A DNA stretch of 15,115 bases from DASWVC01 sp036401335 (GTDB taxonomy: Bacteria > Verrucomicrobiota > Verrucomicrobiia > Chthoniobacterales > JAFAMB01), in NCBI GenBank assembly GCA_036401335.1, contig DASWVC010000411.1, positions 1 through 15,115 of the forward strand, given 5' to 3'. How positions within the stretch are numbered: the first letter of the stretch is position 1; the number at the start of each line of letters is the position of its first letter. The notes under the pieces are model-generated. The model had not been told where the DNA came from. It ran no database searches and was given only the letters and a program-made list of their open reading frames with translations. The position numbers and the translations under genes were made by a program. This document shows positions 7,475 through 14,590 of this stretch, piece by piece.

Positions 7475-7497
7475 GGAATAGTTTCTTTCCCCCGATT

Positions 7498-8472
7498 ATG
7501 ACCATTACCCAACGTCTCTCTGTGCTGGCCTTTGTGGCCGGCTTCATCTGTTCCCACACCGCTTTCGGTGCCGATGCCCCCGTCCTTAAACCGAAGCAGA
7601 CTTACAAAATCGGCTTCTCCCAATGTGAATCCAACAACCCCTGGCGGATCGCCGAGACCGAAAGTGTGAAACAGGCGTGCGCCAAACGCGGTTACCAGTT
7701 GGTTTACACGGATGCGGCCGGTTCGGCCGCGAAGCAGGTGGCTGATATCAACAGCATGATTGCCCAAGGCGTGGACGCGATCCTGTTGGCTCCCCGCGAA
7801 GAAAAACCGCTCGTTCCTGCAGTGATGGCGGCCAAGAAGGCCGGCATCCCGCTTGTCCTGCTTGACCGGCGGACCGACGAAACGGCGACCAAACCGGGCC
7901 GGGATTACCTGACCTTCATCGGATCGGACTTCGTCGACGAAGGCAAGCGTGCCGCGGATTGGCTGGCGAAAGCCACCAACCAGAAAGCCACGATTATCGA
8001 GTTGCTGGGCACCACCGGTTCGTCCCCGGCCAACGACCGCCATAAAGGTTTTGCGGACGAACTCAAGCAGTACCCGAACATGAAGATCGTGGCCTCCCAA
8101 AGCGGCGACTTCGCCCGGGACAAGGGCCGGCAGGTAGCGGAAACGCTGTTGCAGGCCCATCCCGACGCGACCGCCATCTACGCCCATAATGACGAAATGG
8201 CGCTGGGCGCGATCGCGGCGCTGGAAGCCGCCGGCAAAAAGGCCGGCAAAGACGTCACCGTCGTCAGCATCGATGGCGAAAAGGACGGGGTGCAGGCGAT
8301 TGCAGACGGCAAGATGGGAGTCTCCGTGGAGTGCAACCCGCGTTTAGGGGACAAAGGCCTGGATGCGCTGCTGGCTTCCTCTAAAGGCGAGAAAGTGCCT
8401 GACTGGATCAAGAGCGACGATCACCTGTTCGACTCGAGCAACGCCAAAGAAAACGTCGCGACTGCGTACTAA
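7498..8472 (+). CDS. ytfQ: Sugar ABC transporter substrate-binding protein, YtfQ-like
   Basis: This 324-residue periplasmic binding protein resembles E. coli YtfQ, the galactofuranose-binding protein, as judged from remembered family sequence. Shared features are GFSQ ... WRIAETESVK, AQGVDAILLAPREEKPLVP, GIPLVLLDRR, DEGKRAADWLAKA, ELLGTTGSSPANDRHKGF, the SQSGDFARDKG stretch and IYAHNDEMALGAI. The ATG at 7498 gives a clean Sec signal peptide (MTITQRL, hydrophobic core, cleavage near TAFG at residue 24), and the alternative GTG at 7462 does not. A terminator-like hairpin follows 22 bases after the stop, and the ATPase-permease fusion starts 108 bases after the stop. Homologues in other bacteria bind various furanose or pentose sugars, so galactofuranose is only a suggestion. 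Confidence 0.93.
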   Translation: MTITQRLSVLAFVAGFICSHTAFGADAPVLKPKQTYKIGFSQCESNNPWRIAETESVKQACAKRGYQLVYTDAAGSAAKQVADINSMIAQGVDAILLAPREEKPLVPAVMAAKKAGIPLVLLDRRTDETATKPGRDYLTFIGSDFVDEGKRAADWLAKATNQKATIIELLGTTGSSPANDRHKGFADELKQYPNMKIVASQSGDFARDKGRQVAETLLQAHPDATAIYAHNDEMALGAIAALEAAGKKAGKDVTVVSIDGEKDGVQAIADGKMGVSVECNPRLGDKGLDALLASSKGEKVPDWIKSDDHLFDSSNAKENVATAY

Positions 8473-8494
8473 CCTGTTTGCGAACTATCTGACC

Positions 8495-8524
8495 GCGTGA
8501 CCTCCCGTAAGGGGGAGGTCACGC
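8495..8524 (+). terminator. Strong 12-bp hairpin after ytfQ-like gene (attenuator or mRNA stabiliser)
   Basis: GCGTGACCTCCC (8495-8506) pairs perfectly with GGGAGGTCACGC (8513-8524) around a 6-base loop. Only three Ts follow, so it would be at most a partial intrinsic terminator. It stands between the binding-protein stop and the ATPase-permease gene of the same operon, so some read-through or stabilisation of the upstream message is expected. Confidence 0.7.
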
Positions 8525-8580
8525 TTTCCCGCCCGGAGCGATCGCCGGTCCGGCAACAGCCTTGACGCTCCACCACCGTC

Positions 8581-11268
8581 ATGAACGCCGCCTCTGATCC
8601 GCTCCTCCGGATGACCGGAATCAACAAGGCCTTCAACGGCGTCCCTGCGTTGCGGGAAGCCGGCCTTGAAGTTCGTCCGGCCGAAGTGCATGCGTTGATC
8701 GGCCAGAACGGGGCGGGCAAGTCTACTTTGATCAAGGTTCTGACCGGTTATTACCGGCGGGATCAAGGGCAGGTGACGTTCAACGGGCAATCGTTCGAGG
8801 CCGCTTCTCCACAAGCGGCCCAGAACGCTGGCATCAGCACGATCTACCAGGAAATCAACCTGGTCTCCTACCGGTCGGTCACGGAGAACATCTGCCTGGG
8901 GCGGGAACGCCGCCGGATGGGATTGTTGGATTGGAAGGCGATGCACCAGGAAGCAGAGCGCGTCCTGGCGGCCTTCAAAGTCAAGGTGGACGTGCGCCAG
9001 CCGCTTTCAAATTACTCCACGGCGCTGCAGCAAATGGTGGCCATTGCGCGGGCCGTCGGCTTTCAATCGAAGCTGGTGATCATGGATGAACCGACGTCGT
9101 CGCTCGACGATCATGAGGTGGCCATCCTTTTTGACGTGATCCGTCACCTCAAAGCATCCGGGGTATCCGTCATTTTTGTGAGCCACAAACTCGATGAGCT
9201 CTACGCCGTTTGCGACCGCGTCACCGTAATGCGTGATGGCCGGACGGTCCTGAGCGATGAGCTGGCCCGTGTGTCCAAACTGGACCTGGTCACGACCATG
9301 ATCGGCCGGAAACTCGAGTCGGCCGGTGCCGAACAAACGGCGTTCCGACGACGGGCCCACCATGAAGCGTCCAGCCGCGAGGCGCCGCTGCTGGCCGTGC
9401 GTGAGCTGGCGGTAGGGCGGCGGGTGGCTCAAGCGTCCGTCGAGGTGCGAAGCGGCGAGGTGGTGGGCGTGGCCGGGTTGCTTGGCGCCGGCCGCTCGGA
9501 AGTGGCGCGGGCAATCTTTGGCGCAGACCTTTTGGACAAAGGCGAGATGACGTTTAAAGGGCAGCCGTACGCGCCGATGACGCCCGGAGACGCCATTGCT
9601 TCCGGCATCGGGTTTTGCTCCGAGGACCGCAAAATCGACGGCATCGTGCCGGACATGTCGGTGCGCGAGAACCTGACTTTGGCTTTGCTGCCCCACTTGA
9701 CTCGTGCCGGCGTAATTGACGTCGCGCGTCAGCAGGAAGTGGTGAAGAATTTTGTGGAGCGCCTGGGAGTTAAATGCGCTCACCTCGACCAGCCAATCCG
9801 CGAATTGTCCGGCGGCAATCAACAGAAGGTGTTGCTGGCCCGCTGGCTTTGCCTGAACCCGCAACTGTTGATTCTCGATGAGCCAACCCGGGGCATCGAC
9901 GTCGGAGCCAAGGCCGAAATTCAAGCTTTGGTGGGAGCGTTGGCGGCGGACGGTTTAGGCGTCCTGATGATCTCGTCGGAGATCGAAGAAGTCATCGAGG
10001 GTTCCGACCGCGTCTACGTCATGAGGGAGGGCCGCACGGTTGCGTCCTTGCACCGGCGGGAAATCACGGAGGATGCAATCATGAACGCAATGGCAGATGG
10101 ATCCGCCGCACTGCATCCGGTTGGAGGGACGTCGGCACCTGTTCCTGCGGAGGCGTCAAGCCGACGGCCTGCAACAGGCGCAGCCCAGCAAGCGGAGGGC
10201 AAGGTAAACGGCGCGGCCGTTCATCGAGACGTAAAAGAGGTGAGCACTGCCCGGCCCGCGATCCTAGAAGGTCAACCGCCGCCCGCAACCCTCACCCGTC
10301 GCAGCCGGGCTCCGAGGGATCTGCAAACCGCGCTCCGCCGGTACGGCACGCTGACGGCTCTGTTCTTGCTGCTGGCGTTCAACTTTGCCTTTACTCCCCA
10401 TTTCGCGAACTGGCAGACCCTCAACGTTAACCTCACCCAGGTCTGCAACATCGTGATCGTCGGGGTTGGCATGACCCTCGTCATTGCGACGGGCGGCATC
10501 GACCTGTCCGTAGGCTCACTCATGGCCATCGCCGGGGCGCTGGCGCCCTTGCTCTTTCTTAACCGCCTGTTCACCGTTCCCCTGCCGGTCGGGCTGGCCC
10601 TGGCCTTCATCGTGCCCGTGGCGATGACAAGCTTGCTCGGTTATTTCAACGGCTGGCTGATCACCCGATTTCGCATTCAGCCCATTGTCGGCACGCTCAT
10701 TCTTTTCATTGCCGGGCGCGGCCTGGCCCAGGTGCTGACCAATGGCAACCTGCAGGTGTTCAGCATGCCGGGTTTCCAGTTCATCGGTCTTGCCCGGCCG
10801 CTCGGGATTCCTTTCCAGGCGATCCTGATGGTCCTCCTCGTGGTGGCAGGTCATTTCTTATTGCAACGGTCCATCTTCGGCCGCCAAATTCTCGCCGTCG
10901 GCGGTAATGACGAAGCCGCGCGACTGGCCGGAATTCCGGTCATGCGGGTGAAGCGCCTGGTCTACCTCCTGAGCGGATTTGGGGCTGGCATTGCGGGTTT
11001 GATCGTCATTTCCATCAACTCGTCGAGCGATGCTAACCTCGTCGGTCTGGGGATGGAACTGGACGCGATTGCCGCCGTGGCGGTTGGCGGCACACTGCTT
11101 ACCGGCGGTTCCGCCACCGTCTTAGGAACGTTGCTCGGTGCGTTGATCATTCAATTGGTCCGCTACACTTTGCTGGCCAACGGTGTGCCGGATTCAGCGG
11201 CCCTGGTTGTCAAAGGGGCCATGATCGTCGGCGCTGTGTTCCTCCAGCAAAAAGGACGGGCCCGATGA
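8581..11268 (+). CDS. ytfR-ytfT: Fused sugar ABC transporter ATPase-permease (YtfR-YtfT-like)
   Basis: This 895-residue protein joins two normally separate importer subunits. Residues 1-505 are a tandem ABC ATPase. The first domain has Walker A GQNGAGKST (41-49), an atypical signature NYSTALQQ in place of LSGGQ, as in YtfR, Walker B IMDEP (D169-E170) and H202. The second domain has GLLGAGRSE (299-307), GFCSEDRK, LSGGNQQ (409-415) and LILDEPTRGID (D433-E434). A linker rich in Ala, Pro, Ser and Arg spans about 506-583. Residues 590-890 are a YtfT-like permease with ATGGIDLSVGS (636-646), FRIQPIVGTLILFIAGRG and VAVGGTLLTGG. The frame is continuous with no stop. The yjfF-like permease start overlaps its stop in an ATGA. 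Two membrane polypeptides would thus make the entire translocator. No Shine-Dalgarno is obvious at the ATG. The family call is firm; the sugar is not known. Confidence 0.94.
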   Translation: MNAASDPLLRMTGINKAFNGVPALREAGLEVRPAEVHALIGQNGAGKSTLIKVLTGYYRRDQGQVTFNGQSFEAASPQAAQNAGISTIYQEINLVSYRSVTENICLGRERRRMGLLDWKAMHQEAERVLAAFKVKVDVRQPLSNYSTALQQMVAIARAVGFQSKLVIMDEPTSSLDDHEVAILFDVIRHLKASGVSVIFVSHKLDELYAVCDRVTVMRDGRTVLSDELARVSKLDLVTTMIGRKLESAGAEQTAFRRRAHHEASSREAPLLAVRELAVGRRVAQASVEVRSGEVVGVAGLLGAGRSEVARAIFGADLLDKGEMTFKGQPYAPMTPGDAIASGIGFCSEDRKIDGIVPDMSVRENLTLALLPHLTRAGVIDVARQQEVVKNFVERLGVKCAHLDQPIRELSGGNQQKVLLARWLCLNPQLLILDEPTRGIDVGAKAEIQALVGALAADGLGVLMISSEIEEVIEGSDRVYVMREGRTVASLHRREITEDAIMNAMADGSAALHPVGGTSAPVPAEASSRRPATGAAQQAEGKVNGAAVHRDVKEVSTARPAILEGQPPPATLTRRSRAPRDLQTALRRYGTLTALFLLLAFNFAFTPHFANWQTLNVNLTQVCNIVIVGVGMTLVIATGGIDLSVGSLMAIAGALAPLLFLNRLFTVPLPVGLALAFIVPVAMTSLLGYFNGWLITRFRIQPIVGTLILFIAGRGLAQVLTNGNLQVFSMPGFQFIGLARPLGIPFQAILMVLLVVAGHFLLQRSIFGRQILAVGGNDEAARLAGIPVMRVKRLVYLLSGFGAGIAGLIVISINSSSDANLVGLGMELDAIAAVAVGGTLLTGGSATVLGTLLGALIIQLVRYTLLANGVPDSAALVVKGAMIVGAVFLQQKGRAR

Positions 11269-12254
11269 CCACGACACCGTCCTCCGGCCAAGTCGGTCGG
11301 CTCACGCGGATGATCAGCGCCAACAGCGTGCTGGTCGCGTTGGTCCTGTTGATTCTGTTCGGGTCGGTGCGCTACCCGAATTTCCTCGGCGCTTTCAACG
11401 TGCTCACGGTGCTGCGCTACAACGCGATGTTCGCCTTGGTGTCGCTCGGCATGACCTTTGTCATCATGAGCGGGGGCATTGACCTCTCGGTCGGCGCCGC
11501 TGCGGCCCTCGGCAGTGTGGTGTCCGCCTTGCTGAGTTCTTCGGGGCTTTGGGCCGGCCTTGCCGGAGGGATGGCGGCCGGTGGTGCCATGGGGTTGCTT
11601 AACGCGGTGGCAATCACCAGCCTGCGGATTCCTCCTTTCATTTCGTCGTTGGCCACAATGCTGGTGGCGCAAGGAGCCGCGTTGCTGTTGGCCAACAACC
11701 AATCCGTCTCCGTCTCTTACGACACAGAATTTACGGTTCTTGGCCAAGGGGATGCCCTTGGCTTTCCGATTCCCGCCTGGATCGCGCTGGCGGCGTTCGC
11801 CGCCGGCTCCCTTGTGCTTAACCTGACCGGCTCGGGCCGGTACGTCCTGACCATTGGCGGCAACGAAGATGCGGCCCGCCTTATGGGGTTACCGGTCGGG
11901 CGCATTAAATTTTCGTTGTACGTCGTCAGCGGCCTGCTCGCCGGTTTGGCCGGAGTCATTCTGGCGGCCCAGTTTGGCGCCGGTCAACCGACGGAAGGGC
12001 AAGGGTGGGAGTTGTTTGCCATTGCCTCGGTCGTAGTAGGCGGCACGCTTTTGTCGGGCGGCCAGGGGTCGGTGCTGGCGACCCTCGCCGGTGTGCTCCT
12101 CCTGGGCCTCATCTTTAACATTTTGAATTTTGAGAACGGGCGCGGCTGGATCAGCCTTTCGGCTTATTGGCAGTCGGTCATCCGCGGCCTGTTTTTGATG
12201 ATGGTCGTGATTTTTCAGGCCCGGCTGGTAATGCGTGAACGGGCCCGGCGGTAG
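11265..12254 (+). CDS. yjfF: Sugar ABC transporter permease, YjfF-like
   Basis: This 329-residue BPD_transp_2 permease is the second channel subunit of the YtfQ-type importer. The start codon overlaps the stop of the fused ATPase-permease gene, and the GGGCCCGATGA context provides no clear Shine-Dalgarno, consistent with coupled translation. Hallmarks are GMTFVIMSGGIDLSVG (62-77), LTIGGNEDAARLMGLPVGRIK in the cytoplasmic loop, and ELFAIASVVVGGTLLSGGQGS. The end of the protein, with FENGRGWISLSAYWQSVIRGLF, resembles the YjfF C-terminal region. Because its partner permease is fused to the ATPase, this is the only free-standing membrane subunit of the system. It is the last gene of the operon. 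Confidence 0.93.
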   Translation: MTTTPSSGQVGRLTRMISANSVLVALVLLILFGSVRYPNFLGAFNVLTVLRYNAMFALVSLGMTFVIMSGGIDLSVGAAAALGSVVSALLSSSGLWAGLAGGMAAGGAMGLLNAVAITSLRIPPFISSLATMLVAQGAALLLANNQSVSVSYDTEFTVLGQGDALGFPIPAWIALAAFAAGSLVLNLTGSGRYVLTIGGNEDAARLMGLPVGRIKFSLYVVSGLLAGLAGVILAAQFGAGQPTEGQGWELFAIASVVVGGTLLSGGQGSVLATLAGVLLLGLIFNILNFENGRGWISLSAYWQSVIRGLFLMMVVIFQARLVMRERARR

Positions 12255-12352
12255 ACAAAGAGCGCTTTTGGGTGGCTATGCCGTTGCCAAGAATCCGTTG
12301 AGAAACGGGGCCGGTCAACGAGCCAAAGGAAGGGTGCGGTAGGGGTCCCGGT

Positions 12353-12382
12353 CTGGCAGGGGAGCTGATCCTTCAGCGCCCG
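12353..12382. repeat. Degenerate copy of the dispersed repeat arm
   Basis: Aligned without gaps to the right arm at 2869-2898, 23 of 30 bases agree, including GGGGAGCT and AGCGCCC. A CGGTAGGGG fragment at 12337-12345 matches the start of the same arm again, suggesting local duplication or decay. Confidence 0.6.
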
Positions 12383-12425
12383 GGGAGCGGCCGTTCCCCC
12401 CCTGGCCCAAAGGCAAGGGGCGGTT

Positions 12426-12441
12426 GGGCCCGAAAGGGCCC
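12426..12441. repeat. GGGCCC-GAAA-GGGCCC hairpin
   Basis: Two GGGCCC arms flank a GAAA loop on the + strand (a stable GNRA-type tetraloop in RNA). It lies mid-way between convergent genes. There is no T-run on either side, so a terminator role is uncertain. Confidence 0.5.
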
Positions 12442-12484
12442 TGGTCTCGGCGCGTGGACGTGACCGGGCGGGCGCCATCCCCGC

Positions 12485-12513
12485 GGGCGCTTGAGGACAA
12501 GCTCCCCTACCGG
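12485..12513. repeat. Near-exact copy of the dispersed repeat left arm
   Basis: All 29 bases are identical to 2815-2843. The match then decays (AGGTCGC against AAGTCAC). The next bases form a separate 7-bp hairpin, GGTCGCG/CGCGACC, at 12515-12536. Unlike the copy near 2.8 kb, this arm has no perfect partner; the nearest is the degenerate arm 102 bases upstream, giving a right-then-left order. Confidence 0.9.
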
Positions 12514-12625
12514 AGGTCGCGTCGGGACCCGCGACCCGACCGGAAACGCGGAACTCGCGACACTCGTAGCCCCTCGCCCCAGCTGATCGGCCGGCTTCCC
12601 GAGAGCAAACGCCGGACCCTGCAAG

Positions 12626-13522
12626 TTACTTAATGGCGCCCATCGTCAACCCGCGGACAAGTTGGCGCGAGACGATCAGGCTGAAGATAATCACCGGCAG
12701 CACAATCATTGTGCCGGTGGCCATGATCTGGCCCCAGGGCAATTCGTAGCCGCTCATGAAACTGGTAGCTACGACTGGCGCCGTCTGCGCGTGGCTGCGG
12801 GTCAGGACAAGGGCATAGAGCAGCTCATTCCACGAGAAAATAAAACAGAAAATGGCCGAAACCGCGATGCCGGGTGCCGCCAAGGGCAAGCCGATGCGCC
12901 AGAAAATGCTAAAGGCGCCGTACCCTTCCAACGTGGCTGCTTCGTCCAGTTCCTTGGGAATGCTGCGAAATTGGTCCGAGCAGATCCAGACTACGATGGG
13001 GATGTTGAAGGTGAGGTAAATCAAAATCAACGCCAACGGGGTGTCGAGCATTTTCAAGTTGCGCGCCAGGATAAAGAAAGGCAAGGCGAGCACGATGGGA
13101 CTGATCATCCGGTTGGTGATGAACCAGAACCAGAGGTCCCGTTTCGCCTTGAATTCGAAACGCGCGATGGCGTAAGCGGCGGGCGTACCCAACAGGAGCG
13201 AAAGGGCAGTCGTGACCAGTGCCACAAACACCGAATTTTGAAGGCTTGCCAGAACGTCAAACTTCGTCAGGGCAGCCCGGTAGTTCTCAATGGTAGGCGA
13301 GAACAGGAACTTCGGCGTCGCAGAAAGAAGGTCCTGCTGATTCTTGAACGATGACGTCACCATCCAATAAAACGGGAAAAGACAGAAAAAAATGATCAGC
13401 AGGACGGCGAGCAGGTGTCCCAGGTGAATGCGTGGACGATGGCGCAGATTGCCGGTGAGACTGGGCACTGGCGTGGTGCCGCGCAGCTCAGTTCGAGGGT
13501 TAGTAACGCCAGGGGTAGCCAT
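12626..13522 (-). CDS. Carbohydrate ABC transporter permease, MalG-like (CUT1)
   Basis: This 298-residue inner-membrane permease has the six-span MalG/UgpE layout. An unusually polar N-terminal tail of about 33 residues precedes the first span (HLLAVLLIIFFCLFPFYWMV). The conserved EAA loop that docks the ATPase is intact: EAATLEGYGAFSIFWRIGLP (194-213) followed by LAAPGI. It contains the N-terminal motif TSSFKNQQDLL and the family's AYAIARFEFKAKRD. The start lies 14 bases after the MalF-like stop, so both are in one operon. It is the last gene of that operon and converges on the YjfF-like gene. The substrate cannot be deduced; relatives move oligosaccharides, polyols or glycerol phosphates. 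Confidence 0.93.
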   Translation of the reverse strand: MATPGVTNPRTELRGTTPVPSLTGNLRHRPRIHLGHLLAVLLIIFFCLFPFYWMVTSSFKNQQDLLSATPKFLFSPTIENYRAALTKFDVLASLQNSVFVALVTTALSLLLGTPAAYAIARFEFKAKRDLWFWFITNRMISPIVLALPFFILARNLKMLDTPLALILIYLTFNIPIVVWICSDQFRSIPKELDEAATLEGYGAFSIFWRIGLPLAAPGIAVSAIFCFIFSWNELLYALVLTRSHAQTAPVVATSFMSGYELPWGQIMATGTMIVLPVIIFSLIVSRQLVRGLTMGAIK

Positions 13523-13536
13523 AGGGGCAATCTCTT

Positions 13537-14445
13537 TCAGACTTCGCGGTAAACAAAGCGGATATAAATTCTTGAGAGCACGATTGATAACACAAGCATG
13601 ACGATGGCTTGGGCGGAAGCAGCGCCTTGGTTGAAGGCGCGGAAGCCGACCCGCTGCACATAAATGCTGAGCAGTTCGGTCGCCGAACCCGGTCCGCCCC
13701 GGGTCATAACAAAAATCACATCGAACATCTTAAGGATGTCAGCGGTCCGCAGGATGAGTACGGCCGTGATGCCGGGCAGCATGAAGGGAAGTTGAACCCG
13801 CTGCAATACATGCCACCATTTATCGGTTTCCAGTTTGGCTGCTTCCTCGATTTCCAGCGGCACCATCGTGAGGCTCGAGTACAACACCAACGCGCAAAAT
13901 GGCGTCCACTGCCAGCAATCCATGATCGAGATGGTCACAAAAGCCATGTGCGGATCCGCCAGGAACTGCGGTTTTGCGTGAAAAACAAGGTTCCAGAAGT
14001 AGCCGACCACGCCAAAGTCGTTGTTGAACATCAACCGGCCGACTAACCCCACTACGGCGAAGGTGGTTGCCATCGGCACAACCAGTGACACCCGCGCGAC
14101 GACCTTGGCCCAATCGTTGCCCGGTTTGTGCAGCAGCAAGGCGATTGCCATGCCCAGGACAAGCTGAATGGGAAGGTTGATCAACAGAAACAGAAGATTA
14201 CGCCCGATCGCCTCCTTGAAAGACTCGTCTGAAAGGAGGGCAGTGTAATTCTGGAACCAGACAAATGGTGCGTCGAAAATCGGCCAGAGCCCAAGGATCG
14301 TTCCTTTCAGGTGGACCTTGGTAAGGACGAACTGTTGCAGCGACGTCCAAACCGCGAAGATCAATGGAAGGATGCCGACCACCAACAACCCGAAAACCGC
14401 CGGCGCTACAAACAGGAAGGGGTTAGTCGAATAGGTTTTCTTCAT
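13537..14445 (-). CDS. Carbohydrate ABC transporter permease, MalF-like (CUT1)
   Basis: This 302-residue membrane protein is the partner of the MalG-like permease. It begins with a short MKKTYSTNPF tail and a first span, LFVAPAVFGLLVVGILPLIF, followed by the WTSLQQF segment typical of CUT1 permeases. The EAA loop is EAAKLETDKWWHVLQRVQLP (201-220). The glycine normally found four residues after EAA is replaced by Thr207, a mild oddity. FDVIFVMTRGGPGSATELLSIYVQRVGF near the C-terminus is a standard MalF-family block. The gene follows the binding-protein gene after a 145-base gap containing a strong hairpin. Confidence 0.93.
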   Translation of the reverse strand: MKKTYSTNPFLFVAPAVFGLLVVGILPLIFAVWTSLQQFVLTKVHLKGTILGLWPIFDAPFVWFQNYTALLSDESFKEAIGRNLLFLLINLPIQLVLGMAIALLLHKPGNDWAKVVARVSLVVPMATTFAVVGLVGRLMFNNDFGVVGYFWNLVFHAKPQFLADPHMAFVTISIMDCWQWTPFCALVLYSSLTMVPLEIEEAAKLETDKWWHVLQRVQLPFMLPGITAVLILRTADILKMFDVIFVMTRGGPGSATELLSIYVQRVGFRAFNQGAASAQAIVMLVLSIVLSRIYIRFVYREV

Positions 14446-14535
14446 CGGAGCAGCTTGTGTTTCATCAAAACCCGGCGTGTCGCCTCAGACGATCCGCTTG
14501 CTGCAGGACCCTTGCAGCGGGTCGTCCAAGCGGTC

Positions 14536-14561
14536 CGCGGCCCGAGCCGGCCCGGGCCGCG
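14536..14561 (-). repeat. GC-rich 9-bp hairpin between binding-protein and permease genes
   Basis: CGCGGCCCG (14536-14544) and CGGGCCGCG (14553-14561) pair perfectly around an 8-base loop. On the transcribed minus strand it lies about 30 bases past the binding-protein stop. No T-run follows. A weaker 6-bp hairpin, GCTGCA/TGCAGC, is at 14500-14518. Confidence 0.65.
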
Positions 14562-14590
14562 AAACCTTGCAGATTATCCTGAGAAGGCAG

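Larger units (their letters stand above)
12255..12625. other. 371-base convergent intergenic region with repeats and hairpins, no gene
   Basis: The region lies between the ends of the YjfF-like gene (+) and the MalG-like gene (-). It holds a degenerate right-type repeat arm (12353-12382), a GAAA-tetraloop hairpin (12426-12441), a near-exact left-type repeat arm (12485-12513) and a 7-bp hairpin at 12515-12536. No ORF here has a recognisable domain. One or more of the hairpins may end transcription from both sides, although none is followed by a clear T-run. Confidence 0.7.

Noticed and set aside
7462..7497. GTG start 12 codons upstream for the YtfQ-like protein
   Set aside because: It would place MNVHGNSFFPPI before the signal peptide and lies inside a perfect palindrome; the ATG at 7498 gives a normal Sec signal.
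9007..9924. Minus-strand open frame of 305 codons inside the ATPase part of the fusion
   Set aside because: It lies entirely antisense to Walker, signature and H-loop motifs of the real gene and shows no domain.
12215..12633. Short open frames in the convergent gap
   Set aside because: They also read through the repeat arms and have no domain; the region is better explained as non-coding repeats.
12662..13354. Plus-strand open frame of 230 codons over the MalG-like gene
   Set aside because: The translation is highly charged and low in hydrophobic blocks, as expected for the antisense of a membrane protein; the minus-strand frame has the EAA loop.
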